Notes under the pieces: generated by a model
What the model saw: the letters and a program-made list of their open reading frames with translations, nothing else
What the model was told of the DNA's origin: nothing
Database searches by the model: none
From: Oscillospiraceae bacterium
Lineage (GTDB): Bacteria > Bacillota > Clostridia > Oscillospirales > Ruminococcaceae
Assembly (NCBI GenBank): GCA_016302225.1
Contig: JAEDOB010000003.1
Location: 1-26,665, forward strand
Length of the DNA: 26,665 nt
Direction of reading: 5' to 3'
Shown here: piece after piece, positions 14,766 through 25,200 of the stretch
How the letters are laid out: each line of letters starts with the position of its first letter
How positions within the stretch are numbered: position 1 is the stretch's first letter
Program-made: the position numbers and the translations under genes

Positions 14766-16850
14766 TTATTCTGCCTTTTTATTGCGGACAGCCATAATCT
14801 TCTCAGAGATGGACTTAGGAACCTCAATGTAGCTGTCAGGCTCCATTGCGTACTGTCCACGGCCCTGAGTCTTAGATCTCAGGTCATTGGAGTAACCGAA
14901 CATCTCGGACAGAGGAACGAGAGCGTTGATCTGCTGAGAACCAGGTCTAGCTTCCATACCCTGGATCTGACCTCTTCTGGAGTTCAGGTCACCGATAACA
15001 TCGCCCATGTAATCTTCGGGAACGATAACAGCAACCTTCATGATAGGCTCAAGAATAACGGGATCAGCCTTCTTCATAGCCTCCTTGAACGCCATAGAAC
15101 CTGCGATGCTGAATGCCATTTCAGAGGAGTCGACCTCATGGTAGGATCCATCATACAGAGTAACCTTAACGTCTACAACAGGATAGCCAGCGAGAACACC
15201 AGTCTTCATAGCGCCCTGAATACCCTTGTCAACAGCGGGAATGTATTCCTTAGGAATAGCACCGCCGACAACGGCATTGATAAACTCATAGCCCTTACCG
15301 GACTCATTGGGTTCAACCTTGATCTTAACGTGACCGTACTGACCCTTACCACCCGACTGACGAGCATACTTGTGGTCAACATCAGCAAGCTTTCTGATAG
15401 TTTCCTTATAAGCAACCTGAGGTGCGCCGACGTTAGCTTCTACCTTGAATTCACGGAGAAGTCTGTCAACGATGATCTCAAGGTGGAGCTCACCCATACC
15501 AGCGATAATTGTCTGACCTGTTTCCTCGTCTGTCCAAGTTTTGAATGTGGGATCCTCTTCTGCAAGCTTTGCAAGAGCAATACCCATCTTCTCCTGACCT
15601 GCCTTGGTCTTAGGCTCGATAGCAAGCTGGATAACGGGATCTGCGAATTCCATAGACTCGAGAATTACGGGAGCCTTGGGATCACAGAGGGAGTCACCTG
15701 TGGTTGTATTCTTAAGACCAACAACTGCAGCAATATCGCCTGCGTAAACAGTTTCGATATCCTTTCTGTGGTTGGAGTGCATCTGAAGAATACGTCCCAT
15801 TCTTTCGTTGCAGTCCTTGTTTGCATTAAGAACGGTAGTACCTGCATCAACCTTACCGGAATATACACGGAAGTAGCAGAGCTTACCAACGAAGGGGTCG
15901 GTAGCGATCTTAAATGCAAGTGCTGCGAAAGGTGCGTTGTCATCGGAAGGTCTCTCGCACTCCTCACCTGTGTCGGGATTTACACCCTTGATGTGAGGAA
16001 TGTCAATAGGAGAAGGCATGTAGTCAACTACAGCATCGAGAAGCTTCTGAACGCCCTTATTCTTGTAGGAAGTACCGCATACAACAGGAACCATCTCATT
16101 TTTCAGAGTAGCCTGTCTGATGCAGTGCTTAATCTCTTCAATAGTGAGCTCTTCTCCGTCGAGGTACTTCATCATGATCTCTTCATCATGCTCAGCAACG
16201 TTATCGAGGAGCTCAGCTCTGTATTTCTCGGCATCGGCAAGCATATCCTCGGGAATATCTTCAACACGGATATCCTTTCCAATGTCATCATAATAAACGT
16301 AAGCCTTCATTTCCAGCAGGTCAACGATACCCTTGAAGGTATCCTCAGAACCGATAGGAAGCTGGATAGGAACAGCGTTACACTTTAATCTATCATGGAG
16401 CATATCTACTACACGATAGAAATCCGCACCCATAATGTCCATCTTGTTTACATAGACCATACGGGGTACATGATACTTATCAGCCTGACGCCAAACTGTT
16501 TCTGTCTGAGGCTCTACGCCGCCCTTTGCACAGAGAACGGTAACGGAACCGTCCAGTACACGAAGGGAACGCTCAACCTCGACTGTAAAGTCAACGTGAC
16601 CGGGAGTATCAATGATATTGATTCTATGACCCTTCCAGAAAGCTGTTGTAGCAGCGGAGGTGATAGTGATACCTCTCTCCTGCTCCTGAGCCATCCAGTC
16701 CATTGTAGCAGTACCATCATGAGTATCACCGATCTTGTGATTAATACCGGTGTAGAACAGAATTCTTTCTGTTGTAGTGGTTTTACCTGCGTCAATATGA
16801 GCCATTATACCAATATTTCTTGTATCCTGGAGTGAACAATCTCTTGGCAT
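14766..16850 (-). CDS. fusA: Elongation factor G
   Basis: A protein of 694 aa, the GTPase that drives ribosomal translocation. The G domain has AHIDAGKTTTTERILFYTG, RGITITSAATT, DTPGHVDF and VNKMDIMGADF. Later domains include the GMGELHLEII stretch in domain III, GGKGQYGHVKIKVEP in domain IV, and a domain V with MKVAVIVPEDYMGDVIGDLNSRRG. Length is typical. The ATG at 16850 has GGAGG five bases upstream. The paralogous EF-G-like ribosomal-protection proteins are excluded because the G-motif and domain IV sequences are those of the housekeeping factor and it lies in rpsL-rpsG-fusA-tuf order. It starts 36 bases after rpsG. Confidence 0.98.
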   Translation of the reverse strand: MPRDCSLQDTRNIGIMAHIDAGKTTTTERILFYTGINHKIGDTHDGTATMDWMAQEQERGITITSAATTAFWKGHRINIIDTPGHVDFTVEVERSLRVLDGSVTVLCAKGGVEPQTETVWRQADKYHVPRMVYVNKMDIMGADFYRVVDMLHDRLKCNAVPIQLPIGSEDTFKGIVDLLEMKAYVYYDDIGKDIRVEDIPEDMLADAEKYRAELLDNVAEHDEEIMMKYLDGEELTIEEIKHCIRQATLKNEMVPVVCGTSYKNKGVQKLLDAVVDYMPSPIDIPHIKGVNPDTGEECERPSDDNAPFAALAFKIATDPFVGKLCYFRVYSGKVDAGTTVLNANKDCNERMGRILQMHSNHRKDIETVYAGDIAAVVGLKNTTTGDSLCDPKAPVILESMEFADPVIQLAIEPKTKAGQEKMGIALAKLAEEDPTFKTWTDEETGQTIIAGMGELHLEIIVDRLLREFKVEANVGAPQVAYKETIRKLADVDHKYARQSGGKGQYGHVKIKVEPNESGKGYEFINAVVGGAIPKEYIPAVDKGIQGAMKTGVLAGYPVVDVKVTLYDGSYHEVDSSEMAFSIAGSMAFKEAMKKADPVILEPIMKVAVIVPEDYMGDVIGDLNSRRGQIQGMEARPGSQQINALVPLSEMFGYSNDLRSKTQGRGQYAMEPDSYIEVPKSISEKIMAVRNKKAE

Positions 16851-16886
16851 AATATCCTCCTAATTTCAGTTACGAATCCCGTAGGA

Positions 16887-17357
16887 TTACCAGCGATAAT
16901 GAGCAAATGCCTTATTAGCCTCTGCCATCTTATGTGTATCCTCACGCTTCTTGCAAGCACCGCCTAAACCGTTCATAGCATCGAGGATCTCAGCAGCAAG
17001 TCTTTCCTTCATTGTCTTTTCGTTTCTTGCTCTGGAATAGTTGGTCAGCCAACGCAGACCGAGAGTCTGCTTTCTTTCGGGACGAACCTCCATAGGAACC
17101 TGATAGGTTGCACCGCCGACGCGGCGAGCCTTAACTTCCAGTAAAGGCATAATGTTTTCCATAGCCTCATTAAAAGCTTCGAGAGCGGGCTTACCCGACT
17201 TCTCTTCAACGATTTCAAATGCACCGTAAACAATCTTCTGAGCAACGCCCTTCTTACCGTCCAGCATAATGTTGTTGATAAGACGGGTAACGATCTCGGA
17301 GTTGTAAACAGGGTCACACAAAACTTCACGCTTTGCGATATTACCTCTTCTTGGCAC
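16887..17357 (-). CDS. rpsG: 30S ribosomal protein S7
   Basis: A protein of 156 aa, the assembly-initiating protein of the 30S head that binds the 3' domain of 16S rRNA. The start PRRGNIAKREVLCDPVYNS and the later GGATYQVPMEVRPERK and RWLTNYSR stretches are S7 signatures; it ends AFAHYRW. The start codon is GTG at 17357, eight bases after GGAGG; an in-frame ATG 18 bases further up overlaps that ribosome site and would add residues foreign to the family. Length equals the usual 156. It follows rpsL after an unusually long gap of 178 bases. Confidence 0.98.
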   Translation of the reverse strand: MPRRGNIAKREVLCDPVYNSEIVTRLINNIMLDGKKGVAQKIVYGAFEIVEEKSGKPALEAFNEAMENIMPLLEVKARRVGGATYQVPMEVRPERKQTLGLRWLTNYSRARNEKTMKERLAAEILDAMNGLGGACKKREDTHKMAEANKAFAHYRW

Positions 17358-17410
17358 TTTACTTCCCTCCTTCATAATAATGATATCATAGGTACTCGCT
17401 TCATTCCACG

Positions 17411-17432
17411 ATCCGTACGCATCGGTACGGAT
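17411..17432 (-). promoter_or_regulatory. Hairpin in the rpsL-rpsG spacer
   Basis: A perfect 8-bp stem, ATCCGTAC (17411-17418) with GTACGGAT (17425-17432), loop of six, in the 178-base gap. A smaller 5-bp stem lies near 17480. There is no T-run, so it is not a terminator. In E. coli S7 represses from the rpsL-rpsG gap, which makes a control role possible, but the sequence here is unlike that site as far as I can judge. Confidence 0.4.
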
Positions 17433-17535
17433 GACGATTGACACGCCGACCAATGCTGAGGCAATTTATCTATATAAACGCCCCACATAAAATCCTGTGG
17501 TTCAACTGAGCTTCTACAATTAAGTTGCGCAATTA

Positions 17536-17961
17536 TTACTTAGCTGCGCCTGCCTTAGGTCTCTTAGCACCATACTTGGAGCGAGCCTGCATTCTCTTTG
17601 CAACGCCCTGAGCATCAAGTGTACCTCTGATGATGTGGTAACGCACACCGGGGAGGTCCTTAACACGTCCGCCTCTGATGAGAACAACGCTGTGCTCCTG
17701 AAGGTTATGACCGATACCGGGAATGTAAGCGGTAACTTCAATACCGTTGGTCAGCTTAACTCTTGCGATCTTTCTCATAGCGGAGTTAGGCTTCTTAGGA
17801 GTAGCAGTTCTTACAGCTGTGCAAACGCCTCTCTTCTGAGGTGAGCTGAGGTCGATAGCGATCTTCTTCTTGGCATTGTAGCCCTTCTGAAGTGCGGGAG
17901 CAGTAGACTTCTTTTCGAGAACATCTCTTCCCTTACGAACTAACTGGTTAAAGGTTGGCAT
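17536..17961 (-). CDS. rpsL: 30S ribosomal protein S12
   Basis: A protein of 141 aa, part of the decoding centre of the 30S subunit. It has the start PTFNQLVRKGR, the TPKKPNSAMRKIARVKL stretch that includes the lysine targeted by streptomycin-resistance mutations, and GIGHNLQEHSVVLIRGGRVKDLPGVRYH with the modified aspartate. Both lysine sites are wild type, so no resistance is predicted. The ATG at 17961 follows AAAGGAG by eight bases. It is first in the str operon and has a consensus promoter. Confidence 0.99.
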   Translation of the reverse strand: MPTFNQLVRKGRDVLEKKSTAPALQKGYNAKKKIAIDLSSPQKRGVCTAVRTATPKKPNSAMRKIARVKLTNGIEVTAYIPGIGHNLQEHSVVLIRGGRVKDLPGVRYHIIRGTLDAQGVAKRMQARSKYGAKRPKAGAAK

Positions 17962-18021
17962 AATTCTATCTCCTTTCTTCAAAATTATGTGCGGACAGCC
18001 TTATCCATCACACAGTTATTT

Positions 18022-18050
18022 ATTATATACGAATATTTCCTGTTTGTCAA
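18022..18050 (-). promoter_or_regulatory. Promoter of the str operon (rpsL)
   Basis: Minus-strand TTGACA (18045-18050), 17-base spacer, TATAAT (18022-18027): a perfect sigma-A promoter. It drives rpsL, rpsG, fusA and tuf with a leader of about 50 bases. The rest of the 17962-18184 gap is AT-rich with no gene. Confidence 0.85.
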
Positions 18051-18184
18051 GCGTTTTTCACAATTTTTTTCGTAAAATTTCGGTACATACAATAATTTGA
18101 CCATTTAGACAGCAAATATTCATACATTCGCTTAAAATAGCCGATAAAATCAACATTTCTGCCGAATTCTTCCCTATCTTATTT

Positions 18185-18221
18185 AAAAAAGGAACCGCCC
18201 TGCGATATGCAAAGCGGTCCC
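18185..18221 (-). terminator. Terminator of rpoC
   Basis: Minus-strand GGGACCGCTTTGC (18209-18221) with GCAGGGCGGTTCC (18191-18203), five-base loop, then six T residues. The 13-bp stem has three G-U pairs. It begins nine bases past the rpoC stop and separates the rpo block from the str operon. Confidence 0.93.
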
Positions 18222-18230
18222 CCAAAAAAA

Positions 18231-21200
18231 TCAGTGTACAACTACTGTGCCGGGATGTTCTCCGTAGGCTTCGTTCTTAACGACCTGAACGTTATTGTAA
18301 ACGTCCATACCTGTACCTGCGGGAATGAGCTTACCGATAATAACATTTTCTTTAAGACCGATAAGGTGGTCGGTCTTACCTCTAATTGCGGCATCGGTAA
18401 GAGCCTTTGTTGTTTCCTGGAAGGAAGCAGCAGACATAAAGCTCTCCGAATTGGAGGAAGCCTTTGTAATACCCTGGATAACAGGTGCAGTCGTAATGAA
18501 GGAAAGTCCGACCTCGCCGTTGTTGATCCTTTCCTGTATCTTGGCGTTTTCCTCGTCGATCTCCTTCTTGTCGACCAGCGAGCCGGGCAGCAGGAAGCTG
18601 CTTCCGCCGTCCTCGACCTTGACCTTACGAAGCATCTGACGAACGATTACCTCAATGTGCTTATCGTTGATGTCAACACCCTGCAGACGGTAAACCTTCT
18701 GAACCTCGGTGATGATATAGTTCTGAACAGCCTGCTGACCCTTGACTGCAAGAATATCTGCGGGATTGATTGAACCCTCTGTCAGAGATGCGCCCGCTTC
18801 AACAACGTCGCCCTCCTTGACCTTGATCTTGTAGCCGTAAGCAACGGGATAGTACTCTTCAACGCCTGTTTCTTCGTCAACAATTATGACATTTCTTGTT
18901 TTCTTGATCTCTTCCATACGGATACGTCCGCCGGTTCTTGCGATGATAGCCGCATTCTTGGGACGACGGCTCTCAAACAGCTCCTCAACACGAGGAAGAC
19001 CCTGTGTAATATCCTCGGCAGATGCGATACCGCCTGTATGGAACGTTCTCATGGTCAGCTGAGTACCGGGCTCACCGATAGACTGAGCAGCGATGATACC
19101 GACAGCTTCACCGACAGAAACAAGGTTGTTGTTAGCAAGGTTAGCGCCGTAGCACTTAGCGCAGACACCATTCTTAGCCTTACAGTTAAGGACAGAACGG
19201 ATAACTACCCTTTCAACGCCTGCTTCAATGATCTTAGCGGCATCTGCCTCTGTCATGAGCTTGTTCTTGGAAACGATAAGGTCGCCTGTTTCGGGATCTC
19301 TGAGATCCTCAAGGAGATAGCGTCCCACAAGTCTTTCGGAGAGGGGTTCGATAACAGCGTTGTTTGCGCCTGTAATTGTATAAACCTCAATACCCTCATC
19401 GGTTCCGCAGTCGTCCTCACGGATAATGACCTCCTGAGAAACGTCAACAAGACGTCTTGTAAGGTAACCGGAGTCAGCAGTACGAAGTGCAGTATCGGCA
19501 AGACCCTTACGAGCACCACGAGAGGAGATGAAGTATTCCAGAATGTTAAGACCTTCACGGTAGTTAGCTCTGATAGGCATCTCGATAGTCGAACCGGAAG
19601 TATTTGCGATCAGACCTCGCATACCTGCCAGCTGACGGATCTGGTTGATAGAACCACGGGCTCCTGAGTCTGCCATCATCTGAATGGGGTTATATGGGTC
19701 AAGGCTGCTCTTCAGAGCCTTTGTAACCTCGTCGGTAGCACCATTCCAGATGCTGATGAAGCGGTTGGACTTTTCCTGAGCGGAGATGTAACCGCGTCTG
19801 TACAGCCTGTTGATCTTTTCAACTTCCTCATCGGCTCTTTTAAGAATATCAGCCTTAGCTTTTGGGATCTCCGCATCGCAGACAGCAACGGTGATCGCTG
19901 CCTTTGTGGAATATTTGAAGCCGAGAGCCTTTACCTTGTCAAGTACTTCGGAGGTAGTGGCTGTTCCGTGAATGTGGATACATTTTTCAATGATCTCGGA
20001 AAGCTGACCCTTCTTAACAAGGAAGTCAATCTCAAGGTCGAACTGCTTATCGGAATTTGTTCTGTCAACATAGCCCAGATCCTGAGGAATATTTTCGTTA
20101 AAGATAAGACGTCCGACGGTGCAGTCAATGATCTTGGAGATCTTTCTGCCGCCGATGTCCTTGGAAATTCTGACCTTAATGGCAGCGTGGAGAGATACTA
20201 CTCCCTCCTGATATGCCATCAGTGCCTCATTTACGTCACGGAATACCTTACCCTCACCCTTTTCGCCGGGCTTTTTCATTGTCAGATAGTAGGAACCCAG
20301 AACCATATCCTGTGAAGGAACGGCAACGGGACGTCCGTCGGAAGGCTTCAGCAGGTTATTTGCAGCAAGCATAAGGAATCTTGCCTCAGCCTGAGCCTCG
20401 GCGGAAAGAGGCAGATGAACAGCCATCTGGTCGCCGTCGAAGTCAGCATTGAACGCTGTACATACCAGCGGGTGAAGCTTGATAGCACGGCCTTCTACAA
20501 GAATAGGCTCGAATGCCTGGATACCAAGACGGTGAAGCGTAGGGGCACGGTTCAGGAAAACGGGGTGATCCTTGATGACGTTCTCCAGAGCGTCCCAAAC
20601 CTCGTTTCTTGCACGGTCGGCCATTTTACGGGCAGACTTTATATTATTTACTACCTTTGTATCAACAAGACGCTTCATAACGAAGGGCTTGAACAGCTCG
20701 AGAGCCATTTCCTTAGGCAGACCGCACTGATACATTTTCAGCTCGGGGCCTACAACGATAACGGAACGTCCGGAGTAGTCAACACGCTTACCCAGCAGGT
20801 TCTGACGGAAACGTCCCTGCTTACCCTTCAGCATATCGGAAAGAGATTTAAGTGCCCTGTTGTTGGGACCTGTAACAGGTCTGCCGTGTCTGCCGTTGTC
20901 GATAAGTGCGTCAACAGCTTCCTGGAGCATTCTCTTTTCGTTTCGGATAATGATGTCGGGAGCTTCCAGCTCAAGCATCTTTTTAAGACGGTTATTTCTG
21001 TTGATAACACGTCTGTACAGGTCATTCAGGTCGGAGGTAGCGTAACGTCCGCCGTCCAGCATAACCATAGGACGAATATCGGGCGGGATAACGGGAACTG
21101 CGTCCATTATCATCCACTCGGGCTTGTTTCCCGAAAGTCTGAAAGCATCGATAATTTCAAGACGCTTTAAGAGCTTGATCTTCTTCTGTCCGGGAGGCAG

Positions 21201-22130
21201 GTCGGTAAGCTCTGCCTTCAGCTCGTTTGAAGCCCATACAAGCGTGTTTATCCAATTGCTCTTGTCTGCGATAGAATTAAATTCGCCGTCAGCATTGGCT
21301 TCCTCGATGTTTTCATCAAACAGCCTTTCGATATACTTAGAGCCTGTTTCAACAGTCATCTTAGAGAGGTGCTTTTCCTCTCTCTTGCGGTTATAGAGAA
21401 CAATATCCTCCAGATAAACGGAACGCTTAACAACGTCACCCTTCTGATAATTCTCATTTTCCGCATTATCGTCGATAACATACATTCTCTTTGTGAGGAA
21501 GTTTTCGATCTCCTCCTCGTCAAGACCTGTTACCTTAGCAAAATCTGTAATATTCTGTCTGATATAGTCATCGTAACGCTCTGGGTCATATTCGTTCAGA
21601 AGCTCCTTGATAGCCTCTGCGCCCATTCCTGCGTAGAAGTCGTCCTCGTACTTCTCACGCATATCGGCATATTCCTTTTCGGTAAGGAGCTGATACTTAA
21701 CAAGCTCCGTATTTCCGCCGTCGATTACGATATATTTTGTAAAATAAAGCACTTCTTCAAGACGCTTCTGAGATACCTCCAGCACCTGACCGATCCTGGA
21801 AGGAGTACCCTTGAAGTACCAGATATGAGAAGCGGGAGCAGCAAGCTCGATGTGACCCATACGCTCACGTCTTACCTTTGCTCTTGTTACCTCAACGCCG
21901 CAGCGGTCGCAGACCTTGCCCTTATAGCGTATCTTCTTGTACTTACCGCAGTGACATTCCCAGTCCTTGGTAGGTCCAAAGATCTTTTCGCAGTAAAGAC
22001 CGCCTTTTTCCGGCTTCTGAGTTCTGTAATTAATAGTCTCGGGGCGTTCAACCTCTCCGTAGGACCATCCTCTGATCTGTTCAGGTGAAGCAAGACCTAT
22101 TTTAATAGAGTCAAAAACGCTGAATTCCAA
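18231..22130 (-). CDS. rpoC: DNA-directed RNA polymerase subunit beta'
   Basis: A protein of 1299 aa, the catalytic beta' chain of RNA polymerase. The N-terminal zinc ribbon has Cys59, Cys61, Cys74 and Cys77; the catalytic magnesium site is NADFDGDQMAVH (Asp563, 565, 567); the second zinc site lies in the CGTDEG and VLNCKAKNGVCAKCYG region. Between about residues 180 and 308 there is a segment roughly 110 residues longer than in Bacillus. The start is TTG at 22130: a stop codon lies directly upstream and no ATG follows near the conserved FDSIKIGLASPEQI; AAAGGGG is upstream with a spacing of about 11. It follows rpoB after 79 bases that hold a 7-bp hairpin. Confidence 0.98.
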   Translation of the reverse strand: MEFSVFDSIKIGLASPEQIRGWSYGEVERPETINYRTQKPEKGGLYCEKIFGPTKDWECHCGKYKKIRYKGKVCDRCGVEVTRAKVRRERMGHIELAAPASHIWYFKGTPSRIGQVLEVSQKRLEEVLYFTKYIVIDGGNTELVKYQLLTEKEYADMREKYEDDFYAGMGAEAIKELLNEYDPERYDDYIRQNITDFAKVTGLDEEEIENFLTKRMYVIDDNAENENYQKGDVVKRSVYLEDIVLYNRKREEKHLSKMTVETGSKYIERLFDENIEEANADGEFNSIADKSNWINTLVWASNELKAELTDLPPGQKKIKLLKRLEIIDAFRLSGNKPEWMIMDAVPVIPPDIRPMVMLDGGRYATSDLNDLYRRVINRNNRLKKMLELEAPDIIIRNEKRMLQEAVDALIDNGRHGRPVTGPNNRALKSLSDMLKGKQGRFRQNLLGKRVDYSGRSVIVVGPELKMYQCGLPKEMALELFKPFVMKRLVDTKVVNNIKSARKMADRARNEVWDALENVIKDHPVFLNRAPTLHRLGIQAFEPILVEGRAIKLHPLVCTAFNADFDGDQMAVHLPLSAEAQAEARFLMLAANNLLKPSDGRPVAVPSQDMVLGSYYLTMKKPGEKGEGKVFRDVNEALMAYQEGVVSLHAAIKVRISKDIGGRKISKIIDCTVGRLIFNENIPQDLGYVDRTNSDKQFDLEIDFLVKKGQLSEIIEKCIHIHGTATTSEVLDKVKALGFKYSTKAAITVAVCDAEIPKAKADILKRADEEVEKINRLYRRGYISAQEKSNRFISIWNGATDEVTKALKSSLDPYNPIQMMADSGARGSINQIRQLAGMRGLIANTSGSTIEMPIRANYREGLNILEYFISSRGARKGLADTALRTADSGYLTRRLVDVSQEVIIREDDCGTDEGIEVYTITGANNAVIEPLSERLVGRYLLEDLRDPETGDLIVSKNKLMTEADAAKIIEAGVERVVIRSVLNCKAKNGVCAKCYGANLANNNLVSVGEAVGIIAAQSIGEPGTQLTMRTFHTGGIASAEDITQGLPRVEELFESRRPKNAAIIARTGGRIRMEEIKKTRNVIIVDEETGVEEYYPVAYGYKIKVKEGDVVEAGASLTEGSINPADILAVKGQQAVQNYIITEVQKVYRLQGVDINDKHIEVIVRQMLRKVKVEDGGSSFLLPGSLVDKKEIDEENAKIQERINNGEVGLSFITTAPVIQGITKASSNSESFMSAASFQETTKALTDAAIRGKTDHLIGLKENVIIGKLIPAGTGMDVYNNVQVVKNEAYGEHPGTVVVH

Positions 22131-22158
22131 CTAAAAAGCAACCCCTTTCAGATTTTCC

Positions 22159-22185
22159 GCTTCCGCATCATAACGACACGGAAGC
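22159..22185 (-). promoter_or_regulatory. Hairpin in the rpoB-rpoC spacer
   Basis: GCTTCCG (22159-22165) pairs with CGGAAGC (22179-22185), seven perfect base pairs and a 13-base loop. It has no T-run. It lies about 30 bases ahead of the rpoC start and may be an mRNA processing or stabilising element. Confidence 0.35.
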
Positions 22186-22209
22186 ATTATCCGCACATGG
22201 TATTATAAT

Positions 22210-25200
22210 TTATAATAAACTGTCGTCATCATCGTCGAAGGACAGCTCTTCATCATCGTCGTCCTCATCGCCGTAATCATCACTGTAATCATCGCTGTAC
22301 TCGTCGCCGTCCTCAAAGGTGAAGCCTTCGTCAAGGTCGCCCTCGTCAACAACTTCTTCCATATCATCGGGATCCATAACAGCGGGTGGAATGAGGTCAT
22401 CGTCCTCCTCAAAGGTCTGTTTGAGGTCGATCTCCTCGCCGTCGGAGTTAAGAACTCTTACGTCCAGACAGAGCGACTGCAGCTCCTTGATAAGAACCTT
22501 AAAGGATTCGGGAACGCCCGGCTTAGGAACGTTCTGACCCTTTACGATAGCCTCGTAGGTCTTGACACGTCCAACGGTATCATCGGACTTAACGGTGAGT
22601 ATTTCCTGAAGTGTGTATGCAGCACCGTAAGCCTCCAGTGCCCAAACCTCCATCTCTCCGAATCTCTGACCGCCGAACTGAGCCTTACCGCCCAGAGGCT
22701 GCTGAGTAACGAGAGCATAAGGTCCGACAGAACGTGCGTGGATCTTATCGTCAACCAGGTGATGGAGCTTCAGATAGTACATATATCCGACAGTAACACG
22801 GTTATCGAAGGGTTCGCCTGTACGTCCGTCACGGAGCTGAACCTTACCGTCCTCAGCCATACCCGCTTCACGGAAGCAAGCTCTGATGTCTTCCTCGTGT
22901 GCACCGTCGAATACGGGAGTCATGACCTTCCAGCCCAGCTTCTTGGCAGCCATACCGAGATGAACTTCAAGCACCTGACCGATGTTCATTCGGGAAGGAA
23001 CGCCCAGAGGGTTAAGAACGATGTCAAGCGGAGTACCGTCGGGCAGGAAAGGCATATCCTCCTGAGGAAGGATTCTTGAAACGACACCCTTGTTTCCGTG
23101 ACGACCCGCCATCTTATCGCCGACAGAGATCTTTCTCTTCTGAGCGATGTAGCAGCGTACCAGCTTGTTGACTCCGGGAGAAAGCTCGTCGCAGTTTTCA
23201 CGGGTGAACACCTTAACGTCAACGATAACGCCTGCTTCACCGTGAGGAACCTTCAGGGAATTATCTCTTACTTCCCTGGCCTTTTCGCCGAAGATCGCAC
23301 GGAGCAGTCTTTCCTCGGCAGTAAGCTCTGTTTCTCCCTTAGGAGTTACCTTGCCGACCAGAATATCTCCGGAATGAACCTCGGCACCAATGCGTATGAT
23401 ACCTCTTTCGTCAAGGTCCTTGAGAGCATCTTCGCCGACATTGGGAATATCTCTTGTGATCTCCTCGGGACCAAGCTTGGTATCTCTTGCCTCGATCTCG
23501 TATTCCTCTATATGAATTGATGTGTAAATATCTTCACGGACAACTCGTTCATTAAGCAGAACGGCGTCCTCATAGTTATAACCTTCCCAAGTCATAAAGC
23601 CGATAAGAGCATTCTTACCGATGGAGATCTCACCGCCGCTTGTTGCGGGACCGTCAGCCAGAACCTGACCAACGTGTACCTCCTCGCCCTTATCAACGAT
23701 AGGACGCTGATTGATACAAGTACCCTGGTTGGAACGCTTGAACTTAGTTAGCTTGTAAACCTGGAGCGCACCCGTACCCTCCTTGATAACGACCTCGTCA
23801 GCGGAAACTCTTTCCACTACGCCGTCATGCTTGGAAACGACACATACGCCCGAATCGACTGCGGACTTATATTCCATACCCGTGCCGACAATAGGAGCCT
23901 CGGTCTTTAACAGAGGAACTGCCTGACGCTGCATGTTCGCACCCATGAGAGCACGGTTTGCGTCATCGTTTTCGAGGAACGGGATCATAGCCGTAGCGAT
24001 GGAAACAACCATCTTAGGCGAAACGTCCATATAGTCAATACGTTCTCTTTCGCATTCAAGAATCTGATCTCTGTATCGTGCATTAACTCTGGGACGTGCA
24101 AACTTATGGTCTTCGGTAAGGGGTTCGTTAGCCTGAGCAACTGTGAAATTATCCTCAACGTCGGCAGTCATGTAAACTACCTCATCGGTAACAACGCCTG
24201 TTTCCTTATCGACCTTTCTGTAAGGAGCTTCTATAAAGCCGTACTCATTTATTCTCGCATATGAAGCCAGATATGAGATCAAACCGATGTTAGGACCTTC
24301 GGGAGTTTCGATAGGACACATTCTTCCGTAATGAGAATAGTGAACGTCACGAACCTCAAATCCGGCTCTGTCACGGGACAGACCGCCGGGACCCAGAGCG
24401 GACAGACGTCTTTTATGTGTCAGCTCGGCAAGAGGATTGTTCTGGTCCATGAACTGTGACAGAGGCGAGGAACCGAAAAATTCCTTGATAGCCGCAGTAA
24501 TGGGACGGATATTTATAAGACTCTGAGGAGTGATGGTTTCCATCTCCTGAGTCTGGATATTCATTCTTTCCTTAATGACTCTTTCCATTCTCGCAAAGCC
24601 GATCCTGAACTGATTCTGGAGCAGCTCTCCTACGGAACGGATACGTCTGTTGCCCAGGTGGTCAATGTCGTCAACATCGCCTACACCCTCGCAAAGATTA
24701 AGGAAATAGCTGATAGTTGCGTAAATATCATCAAGAATAATGTGCTTGGGAACAAGCTCGTCAGCACGCTTTTTGATCATTTCCTCAAGCTCGTCCTGAT
24801 CGGCAGCGGATTCGAGAATATCGCTCAGCACCTTAAAGGACACCTTTTCGTTAATGCCGTACTGAGAAGCATCAAAAGGAACGTAGGGAGCAATATCGAC
24901 CATACCGTTGCCGATGATCTTTACCTCTCTTGTTTCAACACGGTTTACAGACTCGCCTGTGGGAGATGTGTAAGACTCCTTATGCTCAACGTTTACCCAA
25001 GCCTCCATAACGCCTGCCTGCTCGATCTCGCAAGCCTTTTCATAGGAAACAGGCTTATCTTCAACATCGGCAATTATTTCGCCTGTAAGAGGGTTGGCGA
25101 TAGGTCTGGAAAGATAACGTCCCGAAAGTCTGGACGCAATACCGAGCTTTTTATTGAATTTATAACGTCCGAAACGACAAAGGTCATATCTCTTCGGATC

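Noticed and set aside
15138..16388. Plus-strand open frame of 416 codons opposite fusA
   Set aside because: A shadow of a highly expressed, codon-biased gene with no family motif.
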